A stretch of 64,000 bases of DNA, from NCBI GenBank assembly GCA_016744415.1, contig JADGEL010000005.1, forward strand, positions 62,001 to 126,000, in the 5' to 3' direction. This stretch comes from Flavobacteriaceae bacterium (GTDB lineage: Bacteria; Bacteroidota; Bacteroidia; Flavobacteriales; Flavobacteriaceae). Shown here piece by piece: positions 42,228 through 53,566 of this stretch (positions are counted from its first letter, which is position 1; the number at the start of each line of letters is the position of its first letter). The notes beneath the pieces are model-generated. The model did no database searches and was not told where the DNA came from. It saw only the letters and a list, made by a program, of their open reading frames with translations. The position numbers and the translations under genes are program-made.

Positions 42228-42252
42228 AATCAACTATTAAAAACTAAAAAAC

Positions 42253-43584
42253 CTAATGCGTTTCTATCAAGTTTTCTTTATCAACTCCAACCATTTTTTC
42301 TAACATGTCGGTTGTAACGGATTTTGGACGCTCTAAGGAGTACCCTAAAGCTCTATCCCAAATAATATTAGAAAGAACACCGAAAGATCTACCAATAGAA
42401 AATAATACTGTATAGAAATCAAATTCTTTAACTCCATAATGCCATTGCACTACGCCAGATTGTGCATCTACATTTGGCCAAGGGTTTTTCGCTTTACCTT
42501 GTTCTACTAAAATATCTGGAACTACTTTGTAAAGTGCATCAACGTATTTAAATAACTCATCATCTTTCATATGTGTTAAGCAAAAATCTCTTTGCACTGA
42601 ATAGCGTGGATCAGTTTTACGCAATACCGCATGTCCATATCCTGGAATTACCTGACCTCGTTTTAAGGTTCCCCAAACATATTTCTTTAATTCTTCTTCA
42701 GTTGGAAATTTTCCTCCCATTCTTTCTTTCAATCCTTGTAACCAACGTAGTACTTCTTGATTTGCCAATCCATGTAATGGTCCCGCCAAACCATTAATCA
42801 TAGCTGATGTTGCATAATACACATCAGATAATGAGCTTGCTACCAAGTGGCCTGTATGAGCACTTACATTTCCACTTTCATGATCAGCATGAATGATAAA
42901 ATACATTCGAGATACATCATCGTAAGGTTTATCTTTACCCATCATATAAGCAAAATTAGCTCCTAAATCTAAGGTTGAATCTGGATAACGATGACCGTTT
43001 TCTGGATTGTATAACTTGTTATAAATGTAAGCTCCAATCAACGGCATTTTTGCTAATAAATTAGTTGAATCTTCATAAGTAGCATCCCAATAATCCATTT
43101 TACTCATGCCTTTTTTATACTTGACATTAAAAACAGATTCTCTTTGCAAACTCATAACTGCAGCCGAAAGAATTGCCATTGGGTGACTATCAGAAGGGAA
43201 AGAATCTATTACGTCCCAAACATACTTTGGAATTCCTCTCCTGTTATTAAAATCTATTATGAGTTCTTCAACTTCATCTTGCGTTGGAATATCACCAGTT
43301 AATAAGAGATGATACAAACCTTCGACATATGGCATCTCTGCTCCTTCTGGTTTTGGTAATTTTTCTAAAACTTCAGGCAATGTAAAACCTCTATATCTAA
43401 TTCCTTCCATTGGGTCTAAATAGGAGATGTCTGTTACCAAACTTTTAATTCCTCTCATGCCTCCCAAAGCTTGGGCAACGGTTACCTGATCTATAACCTT
43501 ATCACCATGTTCTTTCAATAATTTGGTTGTTCTAGGTCTGTGGTTTTGTATCTTGTTATACAATTTCTCTTTTAATTTGCTCAT
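42253..43584 (-). CDS. Citrate synthase (eukaryote-like type)
   Basis: A 443 aa citrate synthase of the mitochondrial-like class: G-M-R-G-I-K-S-L near 42-49, the S-Y-L-D-P-M-E-G-I-R-Y-R-G opening, H-A-D-H-E-S-G-N-V-S-A-H near 236-247, G-P-L-H-G-L-A-N-Q-E near 271-280 and P-G-Y-G-H-A-V-L-R-K-T-D-P-R near 317-330. It shares little with the gltA product next door beyond these motifs, so it is not a recent duplicate. It could serve a distinct metabolic state or be the methylcitrate synthase; no prp genes are near, so 2-methylcitrate activity is not supported. Confidence 0.88.
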   Translation of the reverse strand: MSKLKEKLYNKIQNHRPRTTKLLKEHGDKVIDQVTVAQALGGMRGIKSLVTDISYLDPMEGIRYRGFTLPEVLEKLPKPEGAEMPYVEGLYHLLLTGDIPTQDEVEELIIDFNNRRGIPKYVWDVIDSFPSDSHPMAILSAAVMSLQRESVFNVKYKKGMSKMDYWDATYEDSTNLLAKMPLIGAYIYNKLYNPENGHRYPDSTLDLGANFAYMMGKDKPYDDVSRMYFIIHADHESGNVSAHTGHLVASSLSDVYYATSAMINGLAGPLHGLANQEVLRWLQGLKERMGGKFPTEEELKKYVWGTLKRGQVIPGYGHAVLRKTDPRYSVQRDFCLTHMKDDELFKYVDALYKVVPDILVEQGKAKNPWPNVDAQSGVVQWHYGVKEFDFYTVLFSIGRSFGVLSNIIWDRALGYSLERPKSVTTDMLEKMVGVDKENLIETH

Positions 43585-43706
43585 AATGTATCCTTTAAAA
43601 TTTGACGATATAAATATACAACCAAAGAGAAAATTTAAAACTGATTTTTATCATGTTATAGCGAATGTAACATTTGTTACACACTAGTTTTTAGTAAGTT
43701 ACAAGC

Positions 43707-43736
43707 AAAAAAAGCCGACTCTAACGAGTCGGATTT
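43707..43736 (-). terminator. Terminator after eno
   Basis: AATCCGACTC-GTTA-GAGTCGGCTT on the minus strand is a strong GC-rich stem followed by seven T. Confidence 0.9.
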
Positions 43737-43758
43737 CATAAATATAGTAGAATTATAT

Positions 43759-45147
<1,389 letters not shown>

Positions 45148-45266
45148 TTATGTAATTTTATTTGAGTTACTTACGAAAACGATTTTGGGTAGCAGGAACT
45201 ATTTACTGCTGTATGAATTTTATTTCCTCGGATACAAAGGCAAAAAATTCCAAAAGAATTACATAT

Positions 45267-45300
45267 AAAAAAAGAGGGTTAATTTTTATTAACCCTCTAC
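45267..45300 (-). terminator. Terminator after carA
   Basis: AGAGGGTTAAT pairs with ATTAACCCTCT around a short loop, followed on the minus strand by a run of T. Confidence 0.85.
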
Positions 45301-45303
45301 CTT

Positions 45304-46410
45304 TTACTTTACTTTTTTAATGTTTTCTATAAATTCATCAAATAAATAAGATGAATCGTGTGGCCCTGGACTTGCTTCTGGATGGTATTGAACGGAAAAA
45401 CAATTCTTGTTTTTCATACGCATACCTGCAACAGTGTTGTCATTTAAATGCTGATGCGTCATTTCAAAATCTTGATTTGCTTCTAGTGATTCTTTACGAA
45501 CTACAAAACCATGATTCTGCGAAGTGATTTCTCCTTTACCTGTCAACAAATTTTTAACGGGATGATTGACTCCTCTATGTCCATTGTGCATTTTATAGGT
45601 TTCAATTCCATTTGCTAAGGCAATTACTTGATGTCCTAAACAGATACCGAACAATGGTAAATTTCTTTTAATAATTTCTTGTGCTACTTTTTGAGCATCA
45701 ACTAAAGGTGTTGGGTCTCCAGGTCCATTTGACAAAAAATATCCATCAGGTTTAAAAGAAGCCAAGTCTTTAAAAGATGTGTTGTAAGGAAATACCTTTA
45801 TATAACAATCTCTCTTTACCAAATTGCGAAGAATATTCTTTTTGACACCAATATCTAAGGTTGAAATTTTATAGGTTGCATTTTCATTACCTACAAAATA
45901 TGGCTCTTTAGTTGATACCTTTGAAGCCAATTCTAATCCGTCCATATTTGGTTGAAAAGCCAACTGCTTTTTTAAATCTTCTAAATTTTCTACATCAGTA
46001 GAGATTATAGAATTCATAGCTCCTTTATCTCGAATATATCTAACAACTGCTCTTGTATCAACATCAGAAATAGCAATTAAATTTTGCTTTTCAAAATAGT
46101 TTTCTAACGAATCATTTGCGCTTTCTCTAGAGTAATTGAAACTAAAATTACGGCATACCAAACCTGAAATTTTGATAGAATCAGATTCAACCTCATCTAT
46201 ATTCACTCCGTAGTTACCAATATGAGCATTGGTTGTCAACATCATTTGCCCGTAATACGAAGGGTCTGTAAAAATTTCTTGATACCCAGTCATACCTGTA
46301 TTAAAGCAAATTTCTCCGAATGTAGTACCATCAATTCCGATAGATTTCCCTTCAAAGATGGTTCCATCTTCTAATAATAAAATGGCTTTTTTGCGATTAG
46401 AATAATTCAT
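45304..46410 (-). CDS. carA: Carbamoyl-phosphate synthase small subunit
   Basis: The 368 aa glutaminase subunit that supplies ammonia to CarB for carbamoyl phosphate. The N-terminal domain has G-M-T-G-Y-Q-E-I-F-T-D-P-S-Y near 39-52. The class I amidotransferase domain has L-S-N-G-P-G-D-P near 231-238, the nucleophile Cys in F-G-I-C-L-G-H-Q near 255-262 and the His-Glu pair in Q-Y-H-P-E-A-S near 340-346. The carB gene is not in the window. The product feeds pyrB (5.8 kb). It follows a secreted-protein gene by 20 bp. Confidence 0.95.
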   Translation of the reverse strand: MNYSNRKKAILLLEDGTIFEGKSIGIDGTTFGEICFNTGMTGYQEIFTDPSYYGQMMLTTNAHIGNYGVNIDEVESDSIKISGLVCRNFSFNYSRESANDSLENYFEKQNLIAISDVDTRAVVRYIRDKGAMNSIISTDVENLEDLKKQLAFQPNMDGLELASKVSTKEPYFVGNENATYKISTLDIGVKKNILRNLVKRDCYIKVFPYNTSFKDLASFKPDGYFLSNGPGDPTPLVDAQKVAQEIIKRNLPLFGICLGHQVIALANGIETYKMHNGHRGVNHPVKNLLTGKGEITSQNHGFVVRKESLEANQDFEMTHQHLNDNTVAGMRMKNKNCFSVQYHPEASPGPHDSSYLFDEFIENIKKVK

Positions 46411-46430
46411 GGTTTAAACTAATAATTTGG

Positions 46431-47105
46431 TTATGATAGTTTACTTTCAAATTTTAGCATATGGCTAATAATAGTAATTAAGTCTTCTTCTCTTTTATAA
46501 GAAAGGTCATTTTCTTTTACAAATCTTTTTAACTCTTCTTGTTGATCTTCAAACAGGCTTAAAATACTTTTCTTACTAAGTTCTATCGTTTTAGATTCAT
46601 TTCCTTTCTTAATCAAATAAGCAAAAGATGTAGACATCCTTCCTGAACCAACAGTTCCTCCACCAATACGATGTGTTACACCTTCATGGTACCTTACATC
46701 ATAGCGTTTGTAAAAATAGGTATTATCCTCCTCTACTAGCACCTCATAATATGACCTCCCATTTTTCTTAAAATACTTATTGTTAATTGAAAATTCACGA
46801 ACATCGACACTATTAAATACAAAATATTTTCCATTTTTCAATTTACAACTTACTTCATTTCTAGAAATATTAAAATTAATATTTCTTATGGTATGTTTCT
46901 TTCCATCAACAAGTAACTCTCCTTTATTATTCCAAGTAGGGTTTAGATAAATATCATTTTTTTCTTTCTCAGCAACATTACCAAAAAACTCTAATCCTTG
47001 GTTAGTAATTAATTTTGTTTCTACTCTTTGAATTGTTAGAGCTTGACTAATAGCAGGAACTATTACTAGACAACTAAATATTATTGTTAAAATTATTTTC
47101 TTCAT
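46431..47105 (-). CDS. Secreted protein of unknown function between rplQ and carA
   Basis: About 224 aa from M-K-K-I-I-L-T; an upstream ATG at 47132 lies in the rplQ terminator and is rejected. A signal peptide covers about 1-22 (ending A-I-S-Q-A). The mature part is beta-rich with G-K-Y-F-V-F-N-S-V-D-V-R-E-F near 92-105 and a charged helical C-terminus. No family recognised. It is 20 bp upstream of carA and could be co-transcribed, though no functional link is evident. Confidence 0.65.
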   Translation of the reverse strand: MKKIILTIIFSCLVIVPAISQALTIQRVETKLITNQGLEFFGNVAEKEKNDIYLNPTWNNKGELLVDGKKHTIRNINFNISRNEVSCKLKNGKYFVFNSVDVREFSINNKYFKKNGRSYYEVLVEEDNTYFYKRYDVRYHEGVTHRIGGGTVGSGRMSTSFAYLIKKGNESKTIELSKKSILSLFEDQQEELKRFVKENDLSYKREEDLITIISHMLKFESKLS

Positions 47106-47120
47106 ATATTTTGTAATAAA

Positions 47121-47158
47121 CAAAAAGGACAAACTAACTACTAGTTTATCCTTTTTTG
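47121..47158. terminator. Terminator of the ribosomal protein superoperon
   Basis: AAAAAGGACAAACTA pairs with TAGTTTATCCTTTTT (one mismatch) and has T runs on both strands; it ends the rplQ transcript. Confidence 0.8.
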
Positions 47159-47182
47159 TTATAAATTAATTATTTAATTTCA

Positions 47183-47674
47183 TTATTCTTCAGTCGCTTC
47201 TGGTTCAGAAGTTGAAGGAGCTTCTGTTGTTTCTTCAACAACCACAGCCTCTACTTTTTTAGTTTTACCTCTTCGAGTAGTTTTCTTTTTCTTCTTACCG
47301 TTAGGATTGTAGAGTTCGTTATAATCAACTAATTCTACCATTGCCATAGAAGCATTATCTCCTTGACGGTTTCCTAACTTGATAATTCTAAGGTATCCTC
47401 CTGGACGATCTGCAACTTTTACTGATATTTCTTTAAACAATTCAGTAACTGCATATTTATCTCTTAAATAACTAAATACAATTCTACGGTTATGAGTAGT
47501 ATCATTTTTAGATTTTGTAATTAATGGCTCAACATATTTACGCAAAGCTTTTGCTTTTGCAACAGTTGTATTAATACGTTTATGCTCAATTAATGAACAA
47601 GCCATATTTGATAACATCGCTTTTCTGTGCGCTGTTTTTCTTCCTAAGTGATTGAATTTTTTTCCGTGTCTCAT
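47183..47674 (-). CDS. rplQ: 50S ribosomal protein L17 with acidic tail
   Basis: The first 120 residues are standard L17 ([12 protein letters not shown] start, P-L-I-T-K-S-K-N-D near 52-60). After a K/R-rich stretch ([14 protein letters not shown]) the protein has a 25-residue E/T/S-rich tail, giving 163 aa against about 120-130 in E. coli. Such extended tails are usual in Bacteroidota. Last gene of the operon; a strong hairpin precedes its start codon. Confidence 0.96.
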   Translation of the reverse strand: MRHGKKFNHLGRKTAHRKAMLSNMACSLIEHKRINTTVAKAKALRKYVEPLITKSKNDTTHNRRIVFSYLRDKYAVTELFKEISVKVADRPGGYLRIIKLGNRQGDNASMAMVELVDYNELYNPNGKKKKKTTRRGKTKKVEAVVVEETTEAPSTSEPEATEE

Positions 47675-47689
47675 GACATTTTCTTTTAG

Positions 47690-47735
47690 CTTTCATCTTG
47701 CATCAACCCTAGTCTAGGGGCGCAAAATATGAAAG
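47690..47735 (-). promoter_or_regulatory. Structured spacer before rplQ, possible leader RNA
   Basis: On the minus strand CTTTCAT pairs with ATGAAAG, then TTGC with GCAA, then CCCTA-GAC-TAGGG forms the apical stem. The nested hairpin fills almost the whole rpoA-rplQ gap and ends 15 nt before the start codon. There is no T run, so it is not a terminator; translational control or RNA processing would fit. Confidence 0.5.
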
Positions 47736-47736
47736 A

Positions 47737-48729
47737 TTACTCTTTATCTAATTTATATTTTCCTAAATCCATTCCAAACTGTAAGCCTTTATTATGAACT
47801 AATTCATCAAGTTCTGTTAAAGATTTCTTACCGAAATTACGGAATTTCATCAAGTCATTTTTATTGAAAGATACTAAGTCTCCTAAAGTATCTACTTCTG
47901 CAGCTTTTAAACAATTTAATGCTCTAACTGATAAATCCATATCAATTAATTTTGTTTTAAGCAATTGTCTCATATGTAATGATTCCTCATCATATGTTTC
48001 AGTTTGAGCAATTTCATCAGATTCTAAAGTGATACGTTCATCAGAGAATAACATGAAGTGGTGAATCAAAATTTTAGCTGCTTCGGTCAATGCTTCTTGT
48101 GGTACAATAGAACCATCAGTAACGATATCAAAAACTAATTTTTCATAATCTGTTTTTTGCTCTACACGGAAGTTTTCTACTGCATATTTTACATTTTTAA
48201 TTGGTGTAAAAATTGCGTCAGTAAAAATAGTACCTAATGCAGCTCCTGGTTTTTTATTTTCCTCAGCCGGCACAAATCCTCTTCCTTTTTCAATAGTAAG
48301 CTCGAACTGTAAGTTTACAGATTTTTCCATATTACAGATAACTAAATCTGGATTTAATACTTGAAAACCTGAAATATGTTTTTGCAAATCTCCAGCAGTT
48401 AATTGCTCTTGATTAGATGATGAAATATTTACAGTTTCTCTATCTGTATCATCAATTTGCTTTTTAAAACGAACTTGTTTTAAATTCAAAATGATTTCAG
48501 TTACATCTTCTACAATTCCCTTGATAGTTGAAAACTCATGTTCAACACCTTCAACACGAATTGAAGTAATTGCATAACCTTCTAGAGATGATAATAACAC
48601 TCTTCTCAAAGCATTACCAACAGTTAAACCAAATCCTGGTTCTAAAGGTCTGAATTCAAATCTACCTTCAAATTCGGTAGAATCAATCATTATTACTTTA
48701 TCGGGCTTTTGAAAATTTAATATTGCCAT
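47737..48729 (-). CDS. rpoA: DNA-directed RNA polymerase subunit alpha
   Basis: A 330 aa subunit. The N-terminal assembly domain covers about 1-230 ([20 protein letters not shown] near 24-43). The C-terminal domain at about 250-330 binds UP elements and activators ([10 protein letters not shown] near 265-274, F-G-K-K-S-L-T-E near 298-305). Its placement between rpsD and rplQ is the conserved alpha operon order. Confidence 0.97.
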   Translation of the reverse strand: MAILNFQKPDKVIMIDSTEFEGRFEFRPLEPGFGLTVGNALRRVLLSSLEGYAITSIRVEGVEHEFSTIKGIVEDVTEIILNLKQVRFKKQIDDTDRETVNISSSNQEQLTAGDLQKHISGFQVLNPDLVICNMEKSVNLQFELTIEKGRGFVPAEENKKPGAALGTIFTDAIFTPIKNVKYAVENFRVEQKTDYEKLVFDIVTDGSIVPQEALTEAAKILIHHFMLFSDERITLESDEIAQTETYDEESLHMRQLLKTKLIDMDLSVRALNCLKAAEVDTLGDLVSFNKNDLMKFRNFGKKSLTELDELVHNKGLQFGMDLGKYKLDKE

Positions 48730-48825
48730 TTTTTCTTCGTTTTTAATTGATATTTAGTTGCGCGGTCTATAAGTTTGAAGAAGTCCTAATTTCCCCTTTG
48801 GCCAAATACCAATATGATTAATTTA

Positions 48826-49431
48826 TTATTTAGAGTATAACTCTACTATTAATTGTTCTTTGATATTCTCTGGAATTTGCAATCTTTCTGGTTCAGAAAC
48901 ATAAGTACCTTGTAAAGTAGCACTGTTCCAAGTTAACCATTCGAATACATTGCTAGAGTTAGCTAATGAATTTTCAATTGCTTCTAAAGATTTAGACTTC
49001 TCTCTTACAGCAATAACATCACCTGCTTTTAAAGCATAAGAAGGAATATTTACTAATTCTCCGTTTACAGTAATATGCCTGTGAGAAACTAACTGTCTCG
49101 AAGCATTACGCGTTGGAGCAATTCCTAAACGGAATACTACATTGTCTAATCTACCTTCACATAATTGAAGTAACACCTCACCAGTAATTCCTCTACTAGC
49201 TGATGCTTTTTTAAACAAGCCTCTAAACTGACGTTCTAAAATACCGTAAGTATATTTTGCTTTTTGTTTTTCTTGTAACTGAGTTGCGTATTCAGATTTT
49301 TTTCCTCTACGTCTGTTGTTACCGTGTTGTCCTGGAGGGTAGTTTCTTTTTTCGAAAGATTTGTCTGCTCCGTAGATTGCTTCGCCAAATTTACGAGCAA
49401 TTTTTGTTGTTGGTCCTGTATATCTTGCCAT
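48826..49431 (-). CDS. rpsD: 30S ribosomal protein S4
   Basis: A 201 aa primary 16S rRNA binder with N-Y-P-P-G-Q-H-G near 30-37 and an S4 RNA-binding domain ([10 protein letters not shown] near 93-102, [11 protein letters not shown] near 115-125). The N-terminal region lacks zinc-binding cysteines, so this is the Zn-independent form. S4 is a translational autoregulator in E. coli and Bacillus; a structured spacer precedes the gene here. A 96 bp gap separates it from rpoA. Confidence 0.97.
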   Translation of the reverse strand: MARYTGPTTKIARKFGEAIYGADKSFEKRNYPPGQHGNNRRRGKKSEYATQLQEKQKAKYTYGILERQFRGLFKKASASRGITGEVLLQLCEGRLDNVVFRLGIAPTRNASRQLVSHRHITVNGELVNIPSYALKAGDVIAVREKSKSLEAIENSLANSSNVFEWLTWNSATLQGTYVSEPERLQIPENIKEQLIVELYSK

Positions 49432-49443
49432 TTCTTTGTTTAT

Positions 49444-49500
49444 ATAATAGGGATTATGAATTAAGGCTTAAACTCCTTCGATAATCTTTATCCTATTTAT
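49444..49500 (-). promoter_or_regulatory. Structured spacer before rpsD, possible S4 leader
   Basis: On the minus strand, ATAAATAGGAT and ATCCCTATTAT can form an imperfect stem enclosing a small AAGG / CCTT hairpin. It lies 12 nt before the S4 start codon. S4 autoregulation is known in other phyla; the assignment here is speculative. Confidence 0.3.
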
Positions 49501-49515
49501 TAGAATTAAATTTAA

Positions 49516-49896
49516 TTATACTCTTCTTCTCTTAGGAGGACGGCATCCATTATGTGGCATTGGTGTAACATCGATAATCTCAGTTACTTCAATTCCATTA
49601 TTATGTAGCGTTCTCATCGCATTTTCACGTCCATTACCTGGTCCTTTTACAAAAGCTTTCACTTTTCTTAAACCAGCTTCATGTGCAACCTTTGCACAAT
49701 CTTCAGCTGCAGTTTGAGCTGCATAAGGAGTGTTCTTTTTAGAACCTCTAAAACCCATTTTACCTGCTGATGACCATGAAATTACATCACCTCTTTTGTT
49801 TGTCAAAGAAATAATGATATTATTAAACGATGCAGTGATATGTGCTTCACCAACTGCCTCAACAACAACTTTACGTTTTTTGCTTGTCTTTGCCAT
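49516..49896 (-). CDS. rpsK: 30S ribosomal protein S11
   Basis: 126 aa, with [13 protein letters not shown] near 82-94 and the C-terminal [13 protein letters not shown] characteristic of S11. It forms part of the platform that contacts mRNA at the exit side. It is 11 bp downstream of rpsM. Confidence 0.97.
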   Translation of the reverse strand: MAKTSKKRKVVVEAVGEAHITASFNNIIISLTNKRGDVISWSSAGKMGFRGSKKNTPYAAQTAAEDCAKVAHEAGLRKVKAFVKGPGNGRENAMRTLHNNGIEVTEIIDVTPMPHNGCRPPKRRRV

Positions 49897-49907
49897 AATA
49901 CTATATA

Positions 49908-50282
49908 TTATTTAGTTGCTATTTTTTTGTTTGCAACAGTTTTACGTTTACCTTTTCTAGTTCTAGAGTTATTTTTTGTTCTCTGACCTCTTAATGGTAA
50001 ACCAGATCTGTGACGAATACCTCTATAACATCCAATATCCATTAAACGTTTTATACTTAATTGGGTTTCTGAACGTAATTCACCTTCAATTGTGAAAGTA
50101 CCTACTTGCTCTCTAATTGCAGCGATTTCTTCATCACTCCAATCTTGAACTTTTTTACTTTCGTCAACTTTTGCAGCTGCTAAAACTTCTTTTGCTCTGC
50201 TTCTTCCAATTCCAAAAATGTAAGTTAATGCAATAACTCCTCTTTTGTTTTTCGGGATATCAATACCTGCTATTCTTGCCAT
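49908..50282 (-). CDS. rpsM: 30S ribosomal protein S13
   Basis: 124 aa, beginning [10 protein letters not shown] and containing [15 protein letters not shown] near 90-104; the basic tail reaches towards the P-site tRNA. It lies 2 bp after rpmJ. Confidence 0.97.
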   Translation of the reverse strand: MARIAGIDIPKNKRGVIALTYIFGIGRSRAKEVLAAAKVDESKKVQDWSDEEIAAIREQVGTFTIEGELRSETQLSIKRLMDIGCYRGIRHRSGLPLRGQRTKNNSRTRKGKRKTVANKKIATK

Positions 50283-50284
50283 AA

Positions 50285-50401
50285 TTATCCTTGTCTTTGT
50301 TTAAATCTAGGATTCTTTTTGTTGATTACATATAATCTGCCTTTTCTACGCACAATCTTGCACTCGGCACTTCTCTTTTTTACTGATGCTCTTACTTTCA
50401 T
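50285..50401 (-). CDS. rpmJ: 50S ribosomal protein L36
   Basis: A 38 aa gene reading [20 protein letters not shown] and ending F-K-Q-R-Q-G. Only one Cys is present where zinc-binding L36 has a C-x-x-C pair, so this is the Zn-independent version. It sits between infA and rpsM, in its conserved place. Confidence 0.95.
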   Translation of the reverse strand: MKVRASVKKRSAECKIVRRKGRLYVINKKNPRFKQRQG

Positions 50402-50411
50402 CGTTTATTTT

Positions 50412-50627
50412 TTAATATCTATAAGTAATTCTTGCCTTAGTTAAATCATAAGGGCTCATTTCTAACTTTACTTTATCACCTGGTAATAACTTAATATAGT
50501 GCATTCTCATTTTTCCTGAAATATGCGCAGTTACTATATGTCCATTCTCTAGTTCAACTCTAAACATTGCGTTAGACAATGCTTCGGTAATTGTACCATC
50601 TTGTTCTATTGCTGGTTGCTTTGCCAT
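50412..50627 (-). CDS. infA: Translation initiation factor IF-1
   Basis: A 71 aa OB-fold protein that binds the 30S A site. It has [15 protein letters not shown] near 16-30 and the family end [10 protein letters not shown]. Its start codon shares one base with the secY stop (TAATG), so the two are translationally coupled. A map gene, often found between secY and infA elsewhere, is absent. Confidence 0.97.
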   Translation of the reverse strand: MAKQPAIEQDGTITEALSNAMFRVELENGHIVTAHISGKMRMHYIKLLPGDKVKLEMSPYDLTKARITYRY

Positions 50628-51994
50628 TATAGTCCAGTTTTTCTTTTAGTTCCAGTTTTCATTAAGCCATCATAATGACGATTTAATAAGTGAGCATTTA
50701 TTTGTTGAATGGTATCAATTGCAACTCCAACCATAATGATTAAAGATGTTCCTCCATAAAACATTGCCCAACCTTGTGATACTCCAAACATTGTTACAAA
50801 AGCAGGTAATACTGCTAACAATGCTAAAAATATTGATCCTGGAAATGTTATTAGTGATAAAATTCTATCTAAATAATTATCAGTGTCTTTTCCTGGTCTA
50901 ACACCTGGAATAAATCCATTGCTTCTTTTTAATGAAGCTGCCATCTCATTTGTCTTAACTGTAATTGCAGTATAAAAATAACTAAAGATGATAATTAAAA
51001 AGGCAAACAATAAGTTATAACCCAATCCATTAAAATCACTAAACCATCCTGCTACTGATTTTACTCCATCAGAACTAAAACTTGCATTTTGAATCGCAGA
51101 AGGTACAAACATAATTGCTTGTGCAAAAATGATAGGCATTACACCTGCTGAATTTAATTTCAACGGAATGTATTGTCTTGCTCCTGCAACATCTCGTACC
51201 GTACCTGCAACTGTTTTTCTTGCATATTGTACTGCTACTTTTCTGATAGCGGTTACTAAATATACGCTCAACATAATTACAATGAACCAAACAATTATTT
51301 CAATCAAAATCATCATCATACCTCCTGCACCACCACTAGCACCAGCACCTGCACCATTTACTTTAGCAGCAAACTCTAACATAAATGCTCCTGGGAAACG
51401 TGCAATAATACCAATCATAATTAATAATGAAATACCATTACCAATTCCTTTATCAGTTATTTTTTCACCTAACCACATTGCAAATACAGACCCTGTAGTT
51501 AACAATATTAATGATGTGAACCAAAATATTCCACCATGCCCCATTAAGAACGCACTTTCAGGAATACCTATATTACCTAAATTAGCAATATATGCTGGTC
51601 CCTGAACTAAAGTAATACCGATGGTTAACCAACGTGTAATTTGTGTGATTTTCTTTCTACCACTTTCACCATCTTTTTGTAGTTTTTGTAAATAAGGAAT
51701 TGCAATTCCCATTAACTGTACTACAATCGAAGCTGAAATATAAGGCATCACACCCAAAGCCATTACAGATGCACTAGAAAAACCACCACCTGTAAACATG
51801 TTGATGATATCTAACAATCCTCCTGTTCCTGATTTGTTATTCATTGCATCTGCAATCGCTGCTCCGTCCAAACCTGGAAGCGTAACTTGCGCTGCAAAAC
51901 GATAAACAACCATCAAACCTAAGGTCATAATGATTTTATTCCTAAGCTCTTCAATAGACCAAATATTCTTAACTGACTGTATAAATTTGTTCAT
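50627..51994 (-). CDS. secY: Protein translocase subunit SecY
   Basis: The 455 aa channel subunit of the Sec translocon with ten predicted membrane helices. The plug and gate region L-P-G-L-D-G-A near 39-45, [10 protein letters not shown] near 83-92 and the cytoplasmic loop G-F-I-P-G-V-R-P-G near 365-373 match. A Gly/Ala-rich segment near 215-225 ([12 protein letters not shown]) lengthens one loop. It lies between rplO and infA. Confidence 0.97.
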   Translation of the reverse strand: MNKFIQSVKNIWSIEELRNKIIMTLGLMVVYRFAAQVTLPGLDGAAIADAMNNKSGTGGLLDIINMFTGGGFSSASVMALGVMPYISASIVVQLMGIAIPYLQKLQKDGESGRKKITQITRWLTIGITLVQGPAYIANLGNIGIPESAFLMGHGGIFWFTSLILLTTGSVFAMWLGEKITDKGIGNGISLLIMIGIIARFPGAFMLEFAAKVNGAGAGASGGAGGMMMILIEIIVWFIVIMLSVYLVTAIRKVAVQYARKTVAGTVRDVAGARQYIPLKLNSAGVMPIIFAQAIMFVPSAIQNASFSSDGVKSVAGWFSDFNGLGYNLLFAFLIIIFSYFYTAITVKTNEMAASLKRSNGFIPGVRPGKDTDNYLDRILSLITFPGSIFLALLAVLPAFVTMFGVSQGWAMFYGGTSLIIMVGVAIDTIQQINAHLLNRHYDGLMKTGTKRKTGL

Positions 51995-52006
51995 TTATAA
52001 AAAATA

Positions 52007-52459
52007 TTATAGAGTTGTTACTGAACCGCCAGCTGCTTCAATAGCCGCTTTTGCAGTTGCAGTGAATTTATGAACTGTAATATTCAATGATGCTTTTAAC
52101 TCTCCTCTACCTAATATTTTTACCAAATCATTTCTACGAGCCAAACGGTTTTCTACCAACACAGCCATATCAACTGTATCTTTAATTCTTCCGCTATCAA
52201 CATATTCTTGTAACTTGTCTAAGTTTACACCAACGTATTCTTTACGATTGATATTTGTAAAACCAAACTTAGGCACACGTCTTTGCAAAGGCATTTGCCC
52301 TCCTTCAAATCCTACTTTTCTAGAATATCCAGAACGAGATTTTTGACCATTGTGACCTCTTGATGCTGTTCCACCTTTACCTGATCCTTGTCCTCTACCG
52401 AGTCTTTTTCCAGCTCCTTTTACTGAACCTGCAGCTGGTTTTAAGTTATTTAATGCCAT
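52007..52459 (-). CDS. rplO: 50S ribosomal protein L15
   Basis: 150 aa, with the Gly/Arg-rich N-terminal extension (R-L-G-R-G-Q-G-S-G-K-G-G-T-A near 19-32) that penetrates the 23S rRNA, and the conserved K-V-G-F-E-G-G-Q-M-P-L near 48-58. It is 12 bp upstream of secY. Confidence 0.97.
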   Translation of the reverse strand: MALNNLKPAAGSVKGAGKRLGRGQGSGKGGTASRGHNGQKSRSGYSRKVGFEGGQMPLQRRVPKFGFTNINRKEYVGVNLDKLQEYVDSGRIKDTVDMAVLVENRLARRNDLVKILGRGELKASLNITVHKFTATAKAAIEAAGGSVTTL

Positions 52460-52475
52460 AACTACTTTATATCTG

Positions 52476-52658
52476 TTATTTAATTTCTTCTACAGAAATT
52501 AAGTGATTAACTGTTTTTATCATTCCAAGGATTGTAGGTGTAGCTTCGTGTTCTACTACCTGATCAATCTTACGTAAGCCTAATGCTTCTAACGTTCTCT
52601 TTTGGTTTTGAGGACGTCTTATCTTACTCTTAACTTGTGTAACTCTAATTTTTGCCAT
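52476..52658 (-). CDS. rpmD: 50S ribosomal protein L30
   Basis: 60 aa, with K-I-R-V-T-Q-V-K-S-K-I near 3-13 and T-L-E-A-L-G-L-R-K-I near 23-32, the typical L30 core. Short, single-domain and placed between rpsE and rplO. Confidence 0.95.
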   Translation of the reverse strand: MAKIRVTQVKSKIRRPQNQKRTLEALGLRKIDQVVEHEATPTILGMIKTVNHLISVEEIK

Positions 52659-52671
52659 CGTAATCTTGATT

Positions 52672-53196
52672 TTACCCTTTAAACACTTTATCTAAAGAAA
52701 TTCCTCTTTGTTTTGCTACTGTGCTAGCGCTACGTAATTGTAATAAAGCATCAAAAGTTGCTTTTACTACATTATGAGGGTTAGAAGAACCTTGTGATTT
52801 TGAAAGTACATCATGCACTCCAACTGATTCTAATACCGCACGCACTGCACCACCTGCAATAACTCCTGTACCGTGTGAAGCTGGTTTTAAGAAAACTCTT
52901 GCTCCACCAAACTTACCTTTTTGTTCATGAGGTAATGTTTGATTTAAAATAGGAATTCTCACCAAGTTCTTTTTTGCATCTTCAATTGCTTTTGCAATTG
53001 CTGAGGCAACATCTTTAGATTTTCCTAAACCGTGGCCTACAACTCCATTTCCATCACCAACAACAACAATTGCAGAAAAGCCAAATGCTCTACCTCCTTT
53101 TGTTACTTTGGTAACACGTTGTACACCTACTAAATGATCTTGTAGATCTAAACCGCTTGGCTTAACTGTTTCTACGTTTTTATATGATTTGCTCAT
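52672..53196 (-). CDS. rpsE: 30S ribosomal protein S5
   Basis: 174 aa, with the S5 signature [19 protein letters not shown] near 32-50 and G-L-G-K-S-K-D-V near 56-63. It helps decoding accuracy and mRNA unwinding at the entry site. The tail after residue 160 is short. Confidence 0.97.
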   Translation of the reverse strand: MSKSYKNVETVKPSGLDLQDHLVGVQRVTKVTKGGRAFGFSAIVVVGDGNGVVGHGLGKSKDVASAIAKAIEDAKKNLVRIPILNQTLPHEQKGKFGGARVFLKPASHGTGVIAGGAVRAVLESVGVHDVLSKSQGSSNPHNVVKATFDALLQLRSASTVAKQRGISLDKVFKG

Positions 53197-53203
53197 AATC
53201 TAA

Positions 53204-53554
53204 TTAAAATTTTAAACCTGCTTCTCTTGCAGCTTCTGCTAGAGTTTTAACTCTACCGTGATACAAATAACCATTTCTATCAAAAGCACACGATTCGATT
53301 CCTACTTTTGTTGCTGCCTCAGCCATTGCTTTTCCAACTGCTGTTGCTACCTCTCCTTTAGATCCTGAATCAATTCCTTTATCTCTAGATGACACAGATG
53401 CTAAAGTAGTACCTGCCTTGTCATCAATTAATTGAGCATAAATTTCTTTGTTACTTCTAAATACAGACAATCTTGGTTTAGTTGCAGTTCCAGAAACGAT
53501 TTTTCTGATTCTGTACTTAATTCTTTGTCTTCTTTCTAGCTTTGATAATGCCAT
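53204..53554 (-). CDS. rplR: 50S ribosomal protein L18
   Basis: 116 aa 5S rRNA-binding protein, with R-L-S-V-F-R-S-N-K near 28-36 and the C-terminal [12 protein letters not shown] near 90-101. 7 bp upstream of rpsE. Confidence 0.97.
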   Translation of the reverse strand: MALSKLERRQRIKYRIRKIVSGTATKPRLSVFRSNKEIYAQLIDDKAGTTLASVSSRDKGIDSGSKGEVATAVGKAMAEAATKVGIESCAFDRNGYLYHGRVKTLAEAAREAGLKF

Positions 53555-53566
53555 AATTTCTATAAA

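Noticed and set aside
51075-51605. Antisense frames of up to 158 codons across secY
   Set aside because: Low-complexity mirror images of SecY membrane helices; secY itself is full length and conserved.
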